Below, in pieces: positions 1-10,553 of a DNA stretch of 64,000 nt. This stretch comes from Spongilla lacustris. Lineage: Eukaryota; Porifera; Demospongiae; Spongillida; Spongillidae. The stretch spans positions 2,666,032 to 2,730,031 of the forward strand of contig OX442436.1 of the NCBI GenBank assembly GCA_949361645.1. The letters run 5' to 3'. The notes under the pieces were generated by a model. It had not been told where the DNA came from. It saw only the letters and a list, made by a program, of their open reading frames with translations, and did no database searches. The position numbers and the translations under genes are program-made. Positions within the stretch are counted from its first letter, which is position 1. Every line of letters begins with the position of its first letter.

Positions 1-363
1 GAAATTTTTATGTTGGCGGATCCTATATCGAGTGTTTGAGAAACAAACCAGCAGCCATTGCATGTGGTTGGATTTGGAATAAACTTGTGGGAAACGTGAT
101 CACATGTACATGACCGTGATGTACAATGCGACACCTCCAGTTATTACAATAACACAACTGAACAGCGCTAGCAACGCTAATATTTTGCAGATCCGAGGTA
201 AGAAACTTTAAGCACGTACTCGATATCGATGTGTTAAGTAACAGTGTGATTCTGTGAATAGTTAGGTTCGAATCGTATGTAGTAATAAATAGCGCCCTTC
301 AAAAAGCGAGCATTTATTAGAAATCATGTATTATTGCATGCTGTACTGTACTGTTGTAGTATA
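1..363. other. Non-coding stretch, no gene seen
   Basis: No reading frame, splice pattern or repeat structure that I can support. AT-rich ordinary intergenic DNA up to the miniature transposon at 364. Confidence 0.5.
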
Positions 364-527
364 CAGTGGAACCTCGAAATGCGGACTCCCTGAAATACGG
401 ACACCTCGATAAACAGGACACTATCTCTAGGTCCCAAACAAGTTACTTTGAAAGGTTCCAACCCCTGAATAAAGGAACCTCAATTATCGGGACACTTGAG
501 AGGTGTCCGCATTTCGGGGTTCCACTG
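364..527. mobile_element. TA-flanked miniature inverted-repeat element (pogo/Tigger-like ends)
   Basis: The element begins CAGTGGAACCTCGAAATGCG and ends with the reverse complement of nearly the same sequence (GGGGTTCCACTG). TA lies immediately outside both ends (362-363 and 528-529), as expected for a Tc1/mariner-superfamily insertion. It is 164 bp with no coding capacity, so it would need a transposase supplied from elsewhere. CAGTGGAACC ends are common in pogo/Tigger elements; that family name is an inference from the ends only. Degenerate relatives occur near 22590 and 63840. Confidence 0.85.
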
Positions 528-572
528 TAGTTTAGCAGTGGCATATCGATTATGTATTGCGAAATGGCTCGC

Positions 573-789
573 GTCCTACATCTAGGACGCATAACCATCG
601 CCCAGCAAAAGCTTCTTGCGCAAGAGAACTTGTCCAACACTTGCCACCTCTTGCCCAAGATCTTAATTGTCCAAGGTGCCAAGATTATGGCGGCCAAGGA
701 TCTTGGGCAAGATTCTGGGCAAGATTTGGCCTATTGGGGCCCAAGAATCTTGAGCAAGAACTTTTTGCTGGGTATCCTAGATCTAGGAT
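573..789. mobile_element. Hairpin miniature element built of CTTG/CAAG repeats
   Basis: Arms 601-632 and 742-772 are inverted copies (CCCAGCAAAAGCTTCTTGCG against its reverse complement with a few mismatches). Outside them, each end carries its own short palindrome: a GTCCTA/TAGGAC stem at 573-588 and a perfect 16-bp palindrome at 774-789. The interior is full of CTTGCCCAAGATCTT-type motifs in both orientations. The open frames crossing it are by-products of this symmetry. No target duplication could be fixed. Confidence 0.65.
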
Positions 790-956
790 GAACTTAGAAT
801 GCTTTTCCTTATCAATTTTGGCTGAAACAGTGGGATTTCTTTTTGAAGCATGGTCATAATACAATACATTGGATACATGGACATACACAAATACACTGAT
901 ATATAAACATATACAACTAGACTACACACAATGTACACAAAATGCTAACTATATAC

Positions 957-1340
957 CTACCTTACATCACTTTGACTGATGCTACGGGAAAGGATGGCAA
1001 TGGCATTAGCTCGTACCAGGTGAAGGTTCAGTTGCCCGTAGAGTTCGGTAAGAACCACTGACTTTGTCTTGGATGAGCAAGTGGCTATTCGAGAGGCTAG
1101 CTGCGAGATAGACTCCAAAGCCTCTTTTCCCCAGGCCCCATACGACTCCACCACCAATGGTGCACAGACCCAATCAAGTTCCTTACATTTGGTGTCATTG
1201 GAGGAGTGCTTTCTCAGCTCAGTTGTCAGTGCAACTACTCCTTTTTTCACACTCGCTTCCAAAAGAGTTGTAGGATTAAGCGGAGATGTGACAGACAAGT
1301 CCAAAGCTGCTGGCTTGCCCAAGACCCAGTTTGGATACAT
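957..1340 (-). pseudogene. 3' fragment of an RLE non-LTR retrotransposon (endonuclease domain)
   Basis: About 127 residues are open and match the C-terminal endonuclease of the other retroelements in this window: PNWVLGKPAALDLSVTSPL, then LEAS, VVESYGAWGKEAL and LHLVRANAIAILSRS. The D in ALDLSV and the E in LEAS are plausible PD-(D/E)XK catalytic positions. The reverse transcriptase, zinc knuckle and first endonuclease motif (RPAD) are missing, so this is a 5'-truncated dead copy cut at about 1340. Family knowledge: this endonuclease nicks target DNA for target-primed reverse transcription in R2/NeSL/HERO-type elements. Confidence 0.8.
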
Positions 1341-2279
1341 GTATGTGTATTTTGGTTAGTTGAATTAAATGAAGATCGTAGCATGTCTTCAACACATCTA
1401 TCTACGGATTTCTGTAAAGATGTTTTCTCCAATTTATCGCTTTTTTTTTTGGTAAGCCGAACTTTAAACGGATGTGAGGTCTACAGAATCCATGTTAGTA
1501 AACATCGCATAATACAGTACCACAGTTGATTGTTTCCATCAAAATACTATTCAGCAGTAACACACGCCCATCTGCAGATATCATGCGTGAGTAATGCTGT
1601 TGAAGATGAATCGAAACTTGTGTTACATTCTATTCCCTATGGTATAGCACACATAGGTATCTTTGGTTTCTAAAATCAATATTTGCTTTTCATAAATGAC
1701 TTAAATACACTATTGACTGCTCTTTTTGGTGTTTTGCATGCAATCTTAATGTTTTGCCTCTTTATATTCATTTTCAGTTGTAAATATTGGGCTGATAGAA
1801 CATACCTATATCACCAATATTTCTTCTTAATGTTTCTTTTGCTAGCTGCTGGGCATGACGGAACACTTTGCAATGTTAGTTCCAAAGTTATAAATCTCGC
1901 TCTTCATTTTACTATTGTAAGAAATCTCTTTATTGGCTAAATCAAAACTTAATAAGCTTATGTACACGCTAAGATCTGGCCTGGCAGAAGGCTATAAAAA
2001 CTGGTTGGGCTGATTAATATCCATTAGGTTAATTAATATTTATCATTAATTAATATTAATAGTCATTACATTGTTTATTAATATGTACATATAATTAAGC
2101 ATGTTTATTCATGATTAAAATGCTCCGAAAAGCTTTTCTTGAGCGTGAAGAGTGGAGATAGTTTCATCAATGTCTTTTGTAGTGAACGGTAGAGTATACA
2201 TGCAGTTTCTCTGCATGGGTAATCGCTTGATTCGTGTTAGCGAAATGCATCAGTAGCTGCCTTCCAGTTATTGTACCCT
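1341..2279. other. AT-rich non-coding stretch
   Basis: No supported gene. The section 2020-2095 is a run of TTAATTAATATT-type sequence whose near inverse recurs at 2565-2595, on the other side of the hAT fragment. The 1683-1940 open frame is low-complexity hydrophobic translation without splice or family support. Confidence 0.45.
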
Positions 2280-2667
2280 CTAGTCAGAAAGGCTTCCTCG
2301 GCATTTTTTTGAAGTCATTTTGAAATCTCTGACAGCCTTAACGTAAGCAGGACAGAATACCTTGTCATCCGACTCGCGGTAATGTAACCATTTCCACTTG
2401 GAAAACCAGATCGGCTGGAAGCTACAGTGCTGTCTTCCTATCTCCCTTCGCGGGAATTTAAAACCTGCTGGTTGATGGGGGGTATCTGATACTACGAGTA
2501 ATTTTGCTTCGAATGTAGCCATTGAATGCGCTGCGCAATGTATAATGAAATATTTAAAAACTATTAATTAATATATCCTTAATATTAATAGTTATAAATG
2601 GCATTGACAGCCAAATCTGGTAGGGCTCAGTATAGCCCACCCAGCCCACCCGGTTCCGCCGGCCCTG
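2280..2667 (-). mobile_element. hAT transposon remnant: TTF-type zinc-finger fragment plus terminal repeat
   Basis: The minus-strand frame 2522-2280 reads like the N-terminal TTF/ZMYM-type zinc finger of DUF4371-class hAT transposases: FKFPRREIGRQ, SFQPIWFSKWKWLHY and DDKVFCPAYVKAV. The second cysteine of the usual C-x-x-C after the Y/H-rich stretch is absent here (FCPAY). About 145 bp upstream the sequence ends CCGGCCCTG at 2667, that is CAGGGCCGG on the minus strand, a typical hAT terminus. The catalytic domain and the other end are not recognisable. A dead fragment. Confidence 0.6.
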
Positions 2668-2875
2668 AAGATAAATACACTACTCAGTTCAATATTTTAA
2701 AATGTGGATTTGACCCTTTGTCCGGCTTACATTTGCCAATATATAGTTGTTTAAAATATGCAGCATGTGATGATGATACGGATATATACTACTAGTTGAT
2801 TACGTGCCTTTGAATCATTGCACGTGTCGGTGTATATGTAAAAGTGTTAATTTGATACAAGGATGTCCACTAAAT

Positions 2876-5116
2876 TCATGTAGTTGAACTCATTCTTCGT
2901 TGCTTTCTCGTAGCTTTAATGCCCTCTGACCAGTACTCATCATCCTTCTTAGTGTATGCTCTTCTTTTTCTGCACAGGTGTTGTGTAGCACCCATTCTTT
3001 GTTCTGTGAGTAGTATCTCCTGTGCAGGGTCCCATTTACTTGAACTGAAGTAGCTGCACTTTGCTATATCATTTAGTTTTTCCACTCCTGTTGATATGAT
3101 ATATAAGGGTTATGAAAAGAGCAACATTTCTTCTCTATACGGTTATGTGCATACATATAATTCAAATATTACCTTGGCAACTGAATTGCTTTATATTACC
3201 ATATAAAGCAATCATCTCAGGAACATGGACTGCCATTATGTGCATATATGGGGTGACATTGGCCTTCTGATATCCCTGAGCTACAGTGGAAAGTGCAATG
3301 AAGTTTGCTATCCACTGCTCTGCCTAAATGGGATGAATTATCATATGCTTATTAGTGATGCATATAACTGCAATTACCTTCGCTTTAATCATCTCACTGT
3401 TAGGTGTCCAACTTGATATGCATTTATACAGATTCTCAAAGTCCTGCAACATAATACTTTTTAAGTGTACATGTTGCCTCTTCATTTTAGTCCACAATGT
3501 AAGTTGTAAACGTTTTTTTAGTCACCCAATTGACTACAATCTTATGGCTTTATACATGTAGTTAATGTAGCACTTAAAATCCTGCAATAGGAAGCTTGAC
3601 TGCTTACTCACCTTCCACAATTGAGCAATGCGTTGGCTACACTCTGAAGGCAGGAACTCAGGAAAATGTGCTGGAAGTAGAGAGAGAATTTTCCTTTTTT
3701 CGGCTCCTCCAAGTGATGTCCAATCTAACTTAGATGGATCATCTCTCTTCTTCCACATCTGGAATGGGACACCACACATCTGGAGTGCCTTTATCAGCTT
3801 CTGGAGGTTTAGTCCCTGTAGAGGATCACTATTCTTTCTGTTAGTCCTCACATCCATCTCAACAGCTTGTGTAATGATATTTCCAAGAAGAATATCAATA
3901 ATTCTTAGGAATAAATGAAGTTCATCTGCAACAACATGGTCTAGATCTATAGGCAGCAGGGGTGCATGCTTCACACTATAGGACTTCTCTGCAGCACATC
4001 TTTCAATGTCCTCAATGCAGCGTCTCGTATGCAGTTTGGATGTGTTCCAACTGCAATATAAAACATTATAAACATTATTATACTACATATTTAATTATCG
4101 TACCGATCGGATGCTGGTACTAAACACCAAATGCAAGCATAAATCGAGTTAGCCTGCCCTAATCCAAGAAATAGTAGCACAAACTGTACACAAAAGGGTT
4201 TGAATTAATTAAATGTAGCACATGTAGTGGCACACCACCTTCAGGTCTCCTCCTAGGTAAAATTCTAGCTCAAATGTTGTTCCTCTAACTTGTATTTTCC
4301 TTGATTCCATCAAACCTTTTACTTCATCCAACACTGGGCTTAGAGTTGCTGCCAGCATTTCATGACTTTCTGACATCTTTACCACAGCAATTGTGTGGTT
4401 GTCTGAAGAAAGAAAAAATACTAGGTAGGTGAACAAAATTGGGCATAGCATGCAAGTGCTGTGGCACCCTTCAAAGTACAATCTGTTCATAACTACATGG
4501 TGTCATGATCCAATATGCATTATGTAACTTGACTAACCACGAGGTGAAAGTACTCGCTGCTGCAGATTTATTAAGCAAAAGGAAAAGAGGAAAAAGTTTA
4601 GACATCGGCTGAAGTTTGCACCATCTCCATTGATCTTCACTTTAATGTATTCACCTCTCAGCCCTGGGTGTGACTGTGCCTGGTGAACATCAGTGGAAAG
4701 ATGATAGTGTTAAATACCAATGGTACTTACAAGATTTTCAATCTCCTTTGATAACAGTTCAGTTATTGAACAGTACACACCATGGTGTGGTTCTGGCACA
4801 CGGTACATTTTGGATCTCAGAGAGCTGTTTAGTTCTGTTCTGACTTGTTTGATTTGGTACGATCGTGGAAGGTTGGGGAGGACCATTGACAATTCATGAT
4901 AAAATTTGTCACCGACGTTGAATCTATCAATCAAGTACAGCACCTGCAGATAAATTGTAAAAACTGTATATTTTGCCTCCAACACATGTGTATGCTTTTA
5001 CTGTCTACAGGGTGCATGTATACGTACGGTGCTTGTTATGTAATGCATGTACCAGTGTAACTGATCTAGGTGTGTAAGGAGGAAAAAGCTACAATGCAAG
5101 TGTGTGTGTATGTGTG

Positions 5117-5198
<82 letters not shown>

Positions 5199-6024
5199 GC
5201 ATAAAACTCTGGGGGGGGGGGGGGGGGGGGGGCATTGCCCCCACAGTTTTGTACTAATGACCACTCATTAAAGTAATAATTCTAAGATTGTAAGATTGCG
5301 AATCCCTAACCTGAAGAAGTTTTTCTTTTATGTTGTTCTCTGTTGGTCTATACATACATGTAGATGACTGCTTCTGCACATTGTCTTGAAGTTCAAGCTG
5401 GAGGGTGGAGTTTGTGCTACAAGTTTGACACTGTAGTACGATTGGTGTCAGTCCAAAACTTTCTGCCCACCACAGCATTTCTTTTGCATTTTCCCTAACT
5501 TCTTTGAGCTTTCTCCGTTTTTGCCTTTGTGACAATTTATCATAGGGTTTCCCTGCATTTACCAGGCTTTTTGTGGTAGATTCAGCAGCTGCGAGCGCAA
5601 TTTGTTTGTAAAGATCGTCTAATTCCTTCTCATACCCATTACACAAAAGTGTAATATTGTCTAGATCTGCTACCAGTTGAGTGTGATCGTTTATGGTTAC
5701 AAACTCCCCAGGTAAAACGGTAATGGTACTGCTTTTCTGCATGTAGAAAGCTTTTTTGCGTCCTTTAGGTTTACAGAGAGCTGAAATTTCACTGCAACGC
5801 CTTCGCAGTTGTTCGCTAAACCTAATGCAGTCTTCACGTATAGCAACGCACTTGTCCAGGATTGCCATATTGAGCGCTTTAAGCAACCCTTTTCCATCTT
5901 TGCAACCCTCATACCACTTACACATCAGCGCATTTGGGATCTTGAGACCATGCGCAGTAGAACCATCTTTCGTAGAGAAAGAACAGACAGATACTTGGAG
6001 GATTTGCTGATCAGCGATTGACAT
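2876..6024 (-). CDS. Nine-exon gene of an uncharacterised family (possible transposase-like protein)
   Basis: Exons, high to low: 6024-5311, 4943-4731, 4679-4538, 4402-4239, 4183-4104, 4050-3612, 3443-3378, 3323-3173, 3087-2876. All have AG acceptors and GT donors. The phases fit throughout, giving 726 codons and a stop with no lesion. Exon 1 is charged and helical (KLSQRQKRRKLKEV, then MLWWAESFGL). Later exons carry RFNVGDKFYHELSM, LPRSYQIKQ, IKVKINGDGANFSR, HTIAVVKMSE, FELEFYLGGDLK, ANSIYACIWC, DHVVADELHLFLRI, VTPYMHIMAVHVPEM, YGNIKQFSCQGVEKLND and a basic tail. From memory, a multicopy uncharacterised family in sponges, cnidarians and some fungi shares this motif order. The spaced acidic residues (NGDG, ADELHL) and CxxC would fit an RNase-H-fold transposase; that is inference. 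The start is the ATG at 6024; the frame stays open to 6105. Confidence 0.85.
5101..5232. repeat. (TG)n microsatellite followed by a poly-G run
   Basis: Nearly pure TG from about 5119 to 5195, then 20 G residues at 5213-5232. Both lie in the first intron of the nine-exon gene. Length is likely polymorphic and error-prone in assembly. Confidence 0.95.
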
Positions 6025-6169
6025 AGTTGCATCCACTAGCATGCATGTACGTATATGTATACGGTATACTACGCGTGTATTAATATTATACATGCATTGT
6101 CTCATGCAGATGTCAACAAAGTTGCTCCATGATCATGACCGAACAAAAGTTGCATGTAGATGTACACAT

Positions 6170-6835
6170 TTACACACGTTTTTTTACAACAAAAATATAT
6201 ACACGTTCAGCAAACAGGCTCGAAGAGTGAGATCGTCCCTGGGTTTTAATGAATCCTTTCACTTTTCTCCATTGAATGCAACTTTTCATCTTCAGAGGGA
6301 AATCTATGGCACACCCATCTCCATTTTCGTCAAAGTTGGCATGCCATCCATCAACAAAATACTCAGCGCTGAAATCAGTAAGGTTGTAGTCCTTGTAACC
6401 TTTTTTGCCAACATCGACACCTTTTCCACCGAAAAGGAAGCGAAACACATCCGTAGCGAAATCCATGCACACTGTGTTCCTTCTGATTGTTCCCGCAGCT
6501 AGTGAACGTTGTATGTGGAAAATCATTAAGCTGACACTATCAAGCACGAGCCGCATCGGAGGTTTTGGAGATTTGAACTCCCTGAAAAAGAAACGCTACT
6601 GATTACTAGAATACACATAAACACATATATTGCACACTTTAGAAGAGAACGGGTTACGTCCTTTTGTTCCACCCAACATGCGTCTTCTTTTGGATAACCA
6701 CTCCACAAAACTAGATAAAGTATTCTTCCATTCTGGAAAGCATGGTATTATTTAGTTAGCGTCTCAAAAAAATAAATACAACTAGCGTACCTTTTTCCTT
6801 TCAAATACGATCCTTTCAGCCGGATAATACGCCAT
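6170..6835 (-). CDS. Chromodomain protein, three recognisable exons
   Basis: Exons: 6835-6791 (ATG start, MAYYPAERIVFERKK), 6732-6638 (NGRILYLVLWSGYPKEDACW, then VEQKDVTRSLL), and 6581 to a stop at 6170. Phases are 0, then 2+1, so the frame is continuous. The first two exons form a chromodomain: an aromatic-rich strand, LVLWSGYP, and E-D-A-C-W in place of the usual E-x-x-T-W. Chromodomains typically bind methylated histone tails or guide integrases and transposases. The third exon encodes about 137 residues of a domain I do not recognise (VFRFLFGGKGVDVGKKGYKD, FSAEYFVDGWH). The stop lies 146 bp before the start of the nine-exon gene on the same strand, so the two could be parts of one transcript if an alternative donor is used near the end of exon 3. 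Confidence 0.7.
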
Positions 6836-6884
6836 CACTTACGTGCACTTGCAATGGGCTATTTAAATTTTTAAAAATGATGTT

Positions 6885-7065
6885 CACGGGGGCGGGGGCG
6901 GGGGCGTGGACGGGCATAAGGGGAGGAAGGGAGGGAGTGAAATGGAAAAGAGAGAGAAGGGAGGAGGAGAGAGGGAAATGAAAGGGCGATAGGAGGAGAG
7001 GGAGAAGTAGGGAAATTGAAGGAATGAAGAGGGAGGGGAAGTAAGAAAATTGAGGGAAAGAGAAG
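6885..7065. repeat. Purine-rich low-complexity tract
   Basis: GGGGGC repeats followed by about 150 bp of GA-rich sequence, 50 bp upstream of the chromodomain gene start. It may be a promoter-proximal tract; no defined promoter element was identified. Confidence 0.7.
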
Positions 7066-7791
7066 TTTACATTTTTTGTGGTGGCACTTCGTACACTGTA
7101 TGTGCCAAAACATTGAGTGTCTGTCCGGCCAAATCAAATTGAGGGATTCATGTGTTACAATGTTGTACTTGCATTACTGCAGTACATGTTCATGGATTTA
7201 CTGCAACAGGGGGTGGTGTTACGGAATATACATCATGTATATATAACATTGGTGATGGGGCAAAATTAAGTTTTCCCTTCGTACCATTGCATGGCATGCC
7301 ATGCAGTTATAGTAAATGGTGCAGACTAGCCCGATTAATTGGCTGAATGGCAAGTTACATGGCATGTGTAAATCAGGGGGTCAGTAAATCCCTGATGTGT
7401 AAAAAGTATGTAATGGTAATGGTGTGTATCTTGTAAATATAACATCTGTAGCAACTGAATGTCTTGAAACCATGAGTGTTACTGATAGATGTTGTGTGTT
7501 GCCTACTCAATCCTTCCTGTCTCTCCCCCCCTCCAGGCTTCTACTGATTTACATGATGTCATTAGTAATTTAGGCTGGCTGCACATATAAACGATGGCAA
7601 GAACTGGGCAAGCAGCGAATCATGATGCCAGTCAGTAGAAGGCAGCCATTGCTTCCATCACCTCCAAGCTCATAGCTATGTCTTGATGTCATTGAACTCA
7701 TTTTTCTTTGTTTCTGTCAGTTACTGTGTAATCTGAACAAAACAATGTTTGCAATGGGATTTCAGCTTCCCACTTCATAAGCTGAGACATG

Positions 7792-7831
<40 letters not shown>

Positions 7832-8717
7832 CAACCCTCCTCTGATCCTATCTTAATTTGGATGTTTACGCAAGCAACAAAGGCACAATGTCATGAATTT
7901 TGTTGTGTGGCAAGACCTTTGCCCCATGCATGCAACATACGTACATGCATATGTATGACAATACCTCCATACAAGTGAACAACTTCATATTCAATCATGC
8001 ACATGTACAAACGTATTTGTGTAGGGGTACAAAATACACACGTCTACATGGTGTATGGACTATATAATCTGCAAAAATATATATGTTGCTGCATGCACCT
8101 ACATCATAGTATGTTGCTTGTGATAGTGTGGGATGGGTCGATGTGGTTGTAGCACCACTTTCATTCCCAGAACTGTGTCATAACAGCATGGGATGGGTGA
8201 TGTGGTTGTAGCACCACTTTCATTCCCAGAACTGTGTCATAACAGCAGATGGAGGACATCACCATTACATCTACAATACAATTAGACCAGTCCAGTCATT
8301 TCACCATAGTGGGGGTGAGGGGAGCACACATACATGTAGTGGCTTACTGGATTGATACTTAGTGTGCCTATGCACATATGCATATGGCTTCATGACTGTG
8401 GTATGGGTGTACCTGTGGTGGGCAAAAAATTACTTTGATACATGTGGGGAGTGGTAAGCTTACAGATAATGTCTTTTTTGTGCCTTCTTCACTGCTGATT
8501 CTAATACCTTCACCGCTTCTACAATTGTATTGTGTAACGTCACAACCAGTCAACAGGTGCCAAAGAAGTAAGCTCCTTGGAAAAACTGACATTGCCAAGC
8601 AGCACAAGCCCCTCCCACTAGTAATGCCCAGCATGGGTTGGGCAAGGCCAGCCTATGTCTTGAGGCCAGTGAGTGAATTCAGCTTTTCCTACTGTGATCT
8701 AAGTCATAGCCAACAAT
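7066..8717. other. Non-coding stretch with small tandem repeats
   Basis: No supported gene. It holds a (TG)n tract at about 7794-7829 and a tandem duplication of about 59 bp at 8128-8247 (GTGGTTGTAGCACCACTTTC occurs in each copy). Confidence 0.5.
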
Positions 8718-8754
8718 ATTAAGGGGACCATATATATACAATGTACATGTATAT

Positions 8755-9560
8755 ATGGGTACATGCAAGTACACACTGCATATGGGTGGGTTGACCTTGC
8801 CAGTACATGTACATAAACATGTACATATAGGCTGCACATACATGTAAATGTAGCACATTCCTACAAAATACACTCAATACATGTACCTGTGCATAGTACA
8901 TGTATAATTGTACATGTAGATACATGTACACCTGTACATGTACATGTACAATGTACTGTAAAGCTAAACAGTGGGCATTAAATGATTCATACATGTAGTA
9001 CATGCACATGCACACATGCATGATTAGCATGCATCATGTACCTCATGTGCAAGGCCCACTCTAGCTGTGGCAGGCCTCTCATTGGTCCTAGCTTTCCCCT
9101 GTAGGCTCCACAGCTGTGCTCACTGCCTGAGCCATCTTTCCCTCCAACGTGGCCAGCTGGGACTACAGGAGCTGACATTAAGATGATGACTCCTTCAGCT
9201 GGGATTCAAGGAACGCACACCTGGATGATGACTCCTCAACACACTTATCCAGCTGTGAAGACTGCAACAAGTACATGAATAGTCACTGCAAAACACATAC
9301 TACATGTATGTATTTTGCACGTTATATACACTGTAAGACAAAAGAACAGTGTGTACAAAAAAACATGTATGCAATACATGTACATGCATGTACACGTCCA
9401 GTGCACATACGTGTACATGTATGCACGTGCATATGTAATGCAGTACACATACAATTCAATACATGCACATGTGCATACAATGTGTACATGAGTTACATCT
9501 ACCTTTGTATTCTGCATGTTCCATCTTGCTCTGCAAGCTCTTCCTATCAAGATCCAACTG
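8755..9560. repeat. Duplicated block, copy 1 (copy 2 at 12299-13090)
   Basis: Starting at CACACTGCATATGGGTGGGT, the sequence matches 12299-13090 with many small indels. The match runs through TACATG-rich spacers and one coiled-coil exon into part of a second. The two copies lie in the same orientation, 3.5 kb apart, on either side of the kinesin remnant. Confidence 0.8.
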
Positions 9561-9683
9561 CTTTTGCAAACAGGTCACCTTTGCCCTCAGAACTGTGCTC
9601 TCCTCTACAGAAACCTTCTCCTTCGTCTCTACTTCCTTCATCACACCCATAATACCATGGTGTGCATCTTCTAGGGTAACCAC
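9040..9683 (-). pseudogene. Coiled-coil exons, probably kinesin-14 stalk, copy 1
   Basis: Exon 9683-9503 (AG acceptor, GT donor) encodes EVETKEKVSVEES, LRAKVTCLQKQLDLDRKSL and QSKMEHAEYK, a heptad-like coiled coil. A second exon from about 9257 reads QLDKCVEESSSRCAFLESQL and then QLATLEGKMAQAV, with stops between and after. On the minus strand these exons lie downstream of the motor remnant at 10554-11832, which is the wrong order for a kinesin-14 (stalk before motor). This copy therefore looks displaced by the block duplication. The link to the kinesin is inference from position and composition. Confidence 0.55.
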
Positions 9684-9788
9684 CTTCATGTGCATGTGTA
9701 CATTTACCGTGTAGAAAGAGAAGGTCATCACATGTGTATGTGGTGAAAGAAAAAATGTCCTCAGTCACCATACACTTCTCACACTCAC

Positions 9789-10091
9789 CTCAAGCCCCTC
9801 CCTCATAAGTAGAATCCAACATACATGTATATGTACATGTAGCTGCATTTAGGCACTCACACACAAACACACACACACAAACACACACAAATACACTCAC
9901 ACAAACACACCAGATGGTACAAGCCCCTCCCTCACAAGTACAAGTAGTCCATAGAAATCCAATATACATGTACATGTACATGTAGCTGCAAACCTAACCT
10001 TTAAGCACACAAGCAGAACTAAAACCACAGTATCAAATGCCAACCCTCTTAATCCTTAGAAACCAACGTGCAAAGCTGATCTAAAGGTACA

Positions 10092-10157
<66 letters not shown>

Positions 10158-10215
10158 AACACCCCTCCCTCACAAGTTCACAAGTAGCCCTTAGAAATCC
10201 AACCTGCATGCACAT
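9789..10215. repeat. (CA)n tracts alternating with a repeated spacer
   Basis: Three copies of a spacer (CCCCTCCCTCA, AAGTA, then AATCCAA with TACATGTA and TGTAGCTGCA or close variants) at about 9795-9848, 9927-9991 and 10163-10215 are separated by CA-rich runs, the longest at about 10090-10152. No coding evidence. Confidence 0.75.
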
Positions 10216-10544
10216 GTATCTGCCATAGGTTCACTCCACTGCAGTGTCTACTCCATACCCATTTGCTAAGGGGGTTCTAGGTACATATACCTCCCTACCC
10301 ATCTGCTCTATCTGCCAATCAAATTTAGTACACATGCTTTGATTGTATTCATTTAGCCAGGACAATGGTTGTGTGCCCTTGTGGGTTTTGTGGTAGAGCT
10401 TAGGCCCCAGTGTACATGTATAGGGTGAAGGCCAACAGTATATAGGGAGAAATCCAACAGTAGAGAAGGCCAAAAGTACATGTACATGTTTAAGGAGAAG
10501 GCCATTACATGTATTGATGTACATCAGTAAACCATTTGGATACC
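10216..10544. other. Non-coding stretch with minisatellite seed
   Basis: No gene. Between about 10423 and 10505 there are four degenerate GGAGAAGGCCAACAGT-type units, the same unit that is expanded at 13091-13622. Confidence 0.6.
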
Positions 10545-10553
10545 AACACGCAC

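Noticed and set aside
1069..1529. Plus-strand frames opposite the RLE fragment
   Set aside because: Antisense shadows of the retroelement endonuclease frame.
4998..5264. 88-codon minus-strand frame
   Set aside because: (TG)n and poly-G translation within an intron of the nine-exon gene.
6871..7137. Pro/Ser-rich minus-strand frame
   Set aside because: Translation of a purine-rich low-complexity tract.
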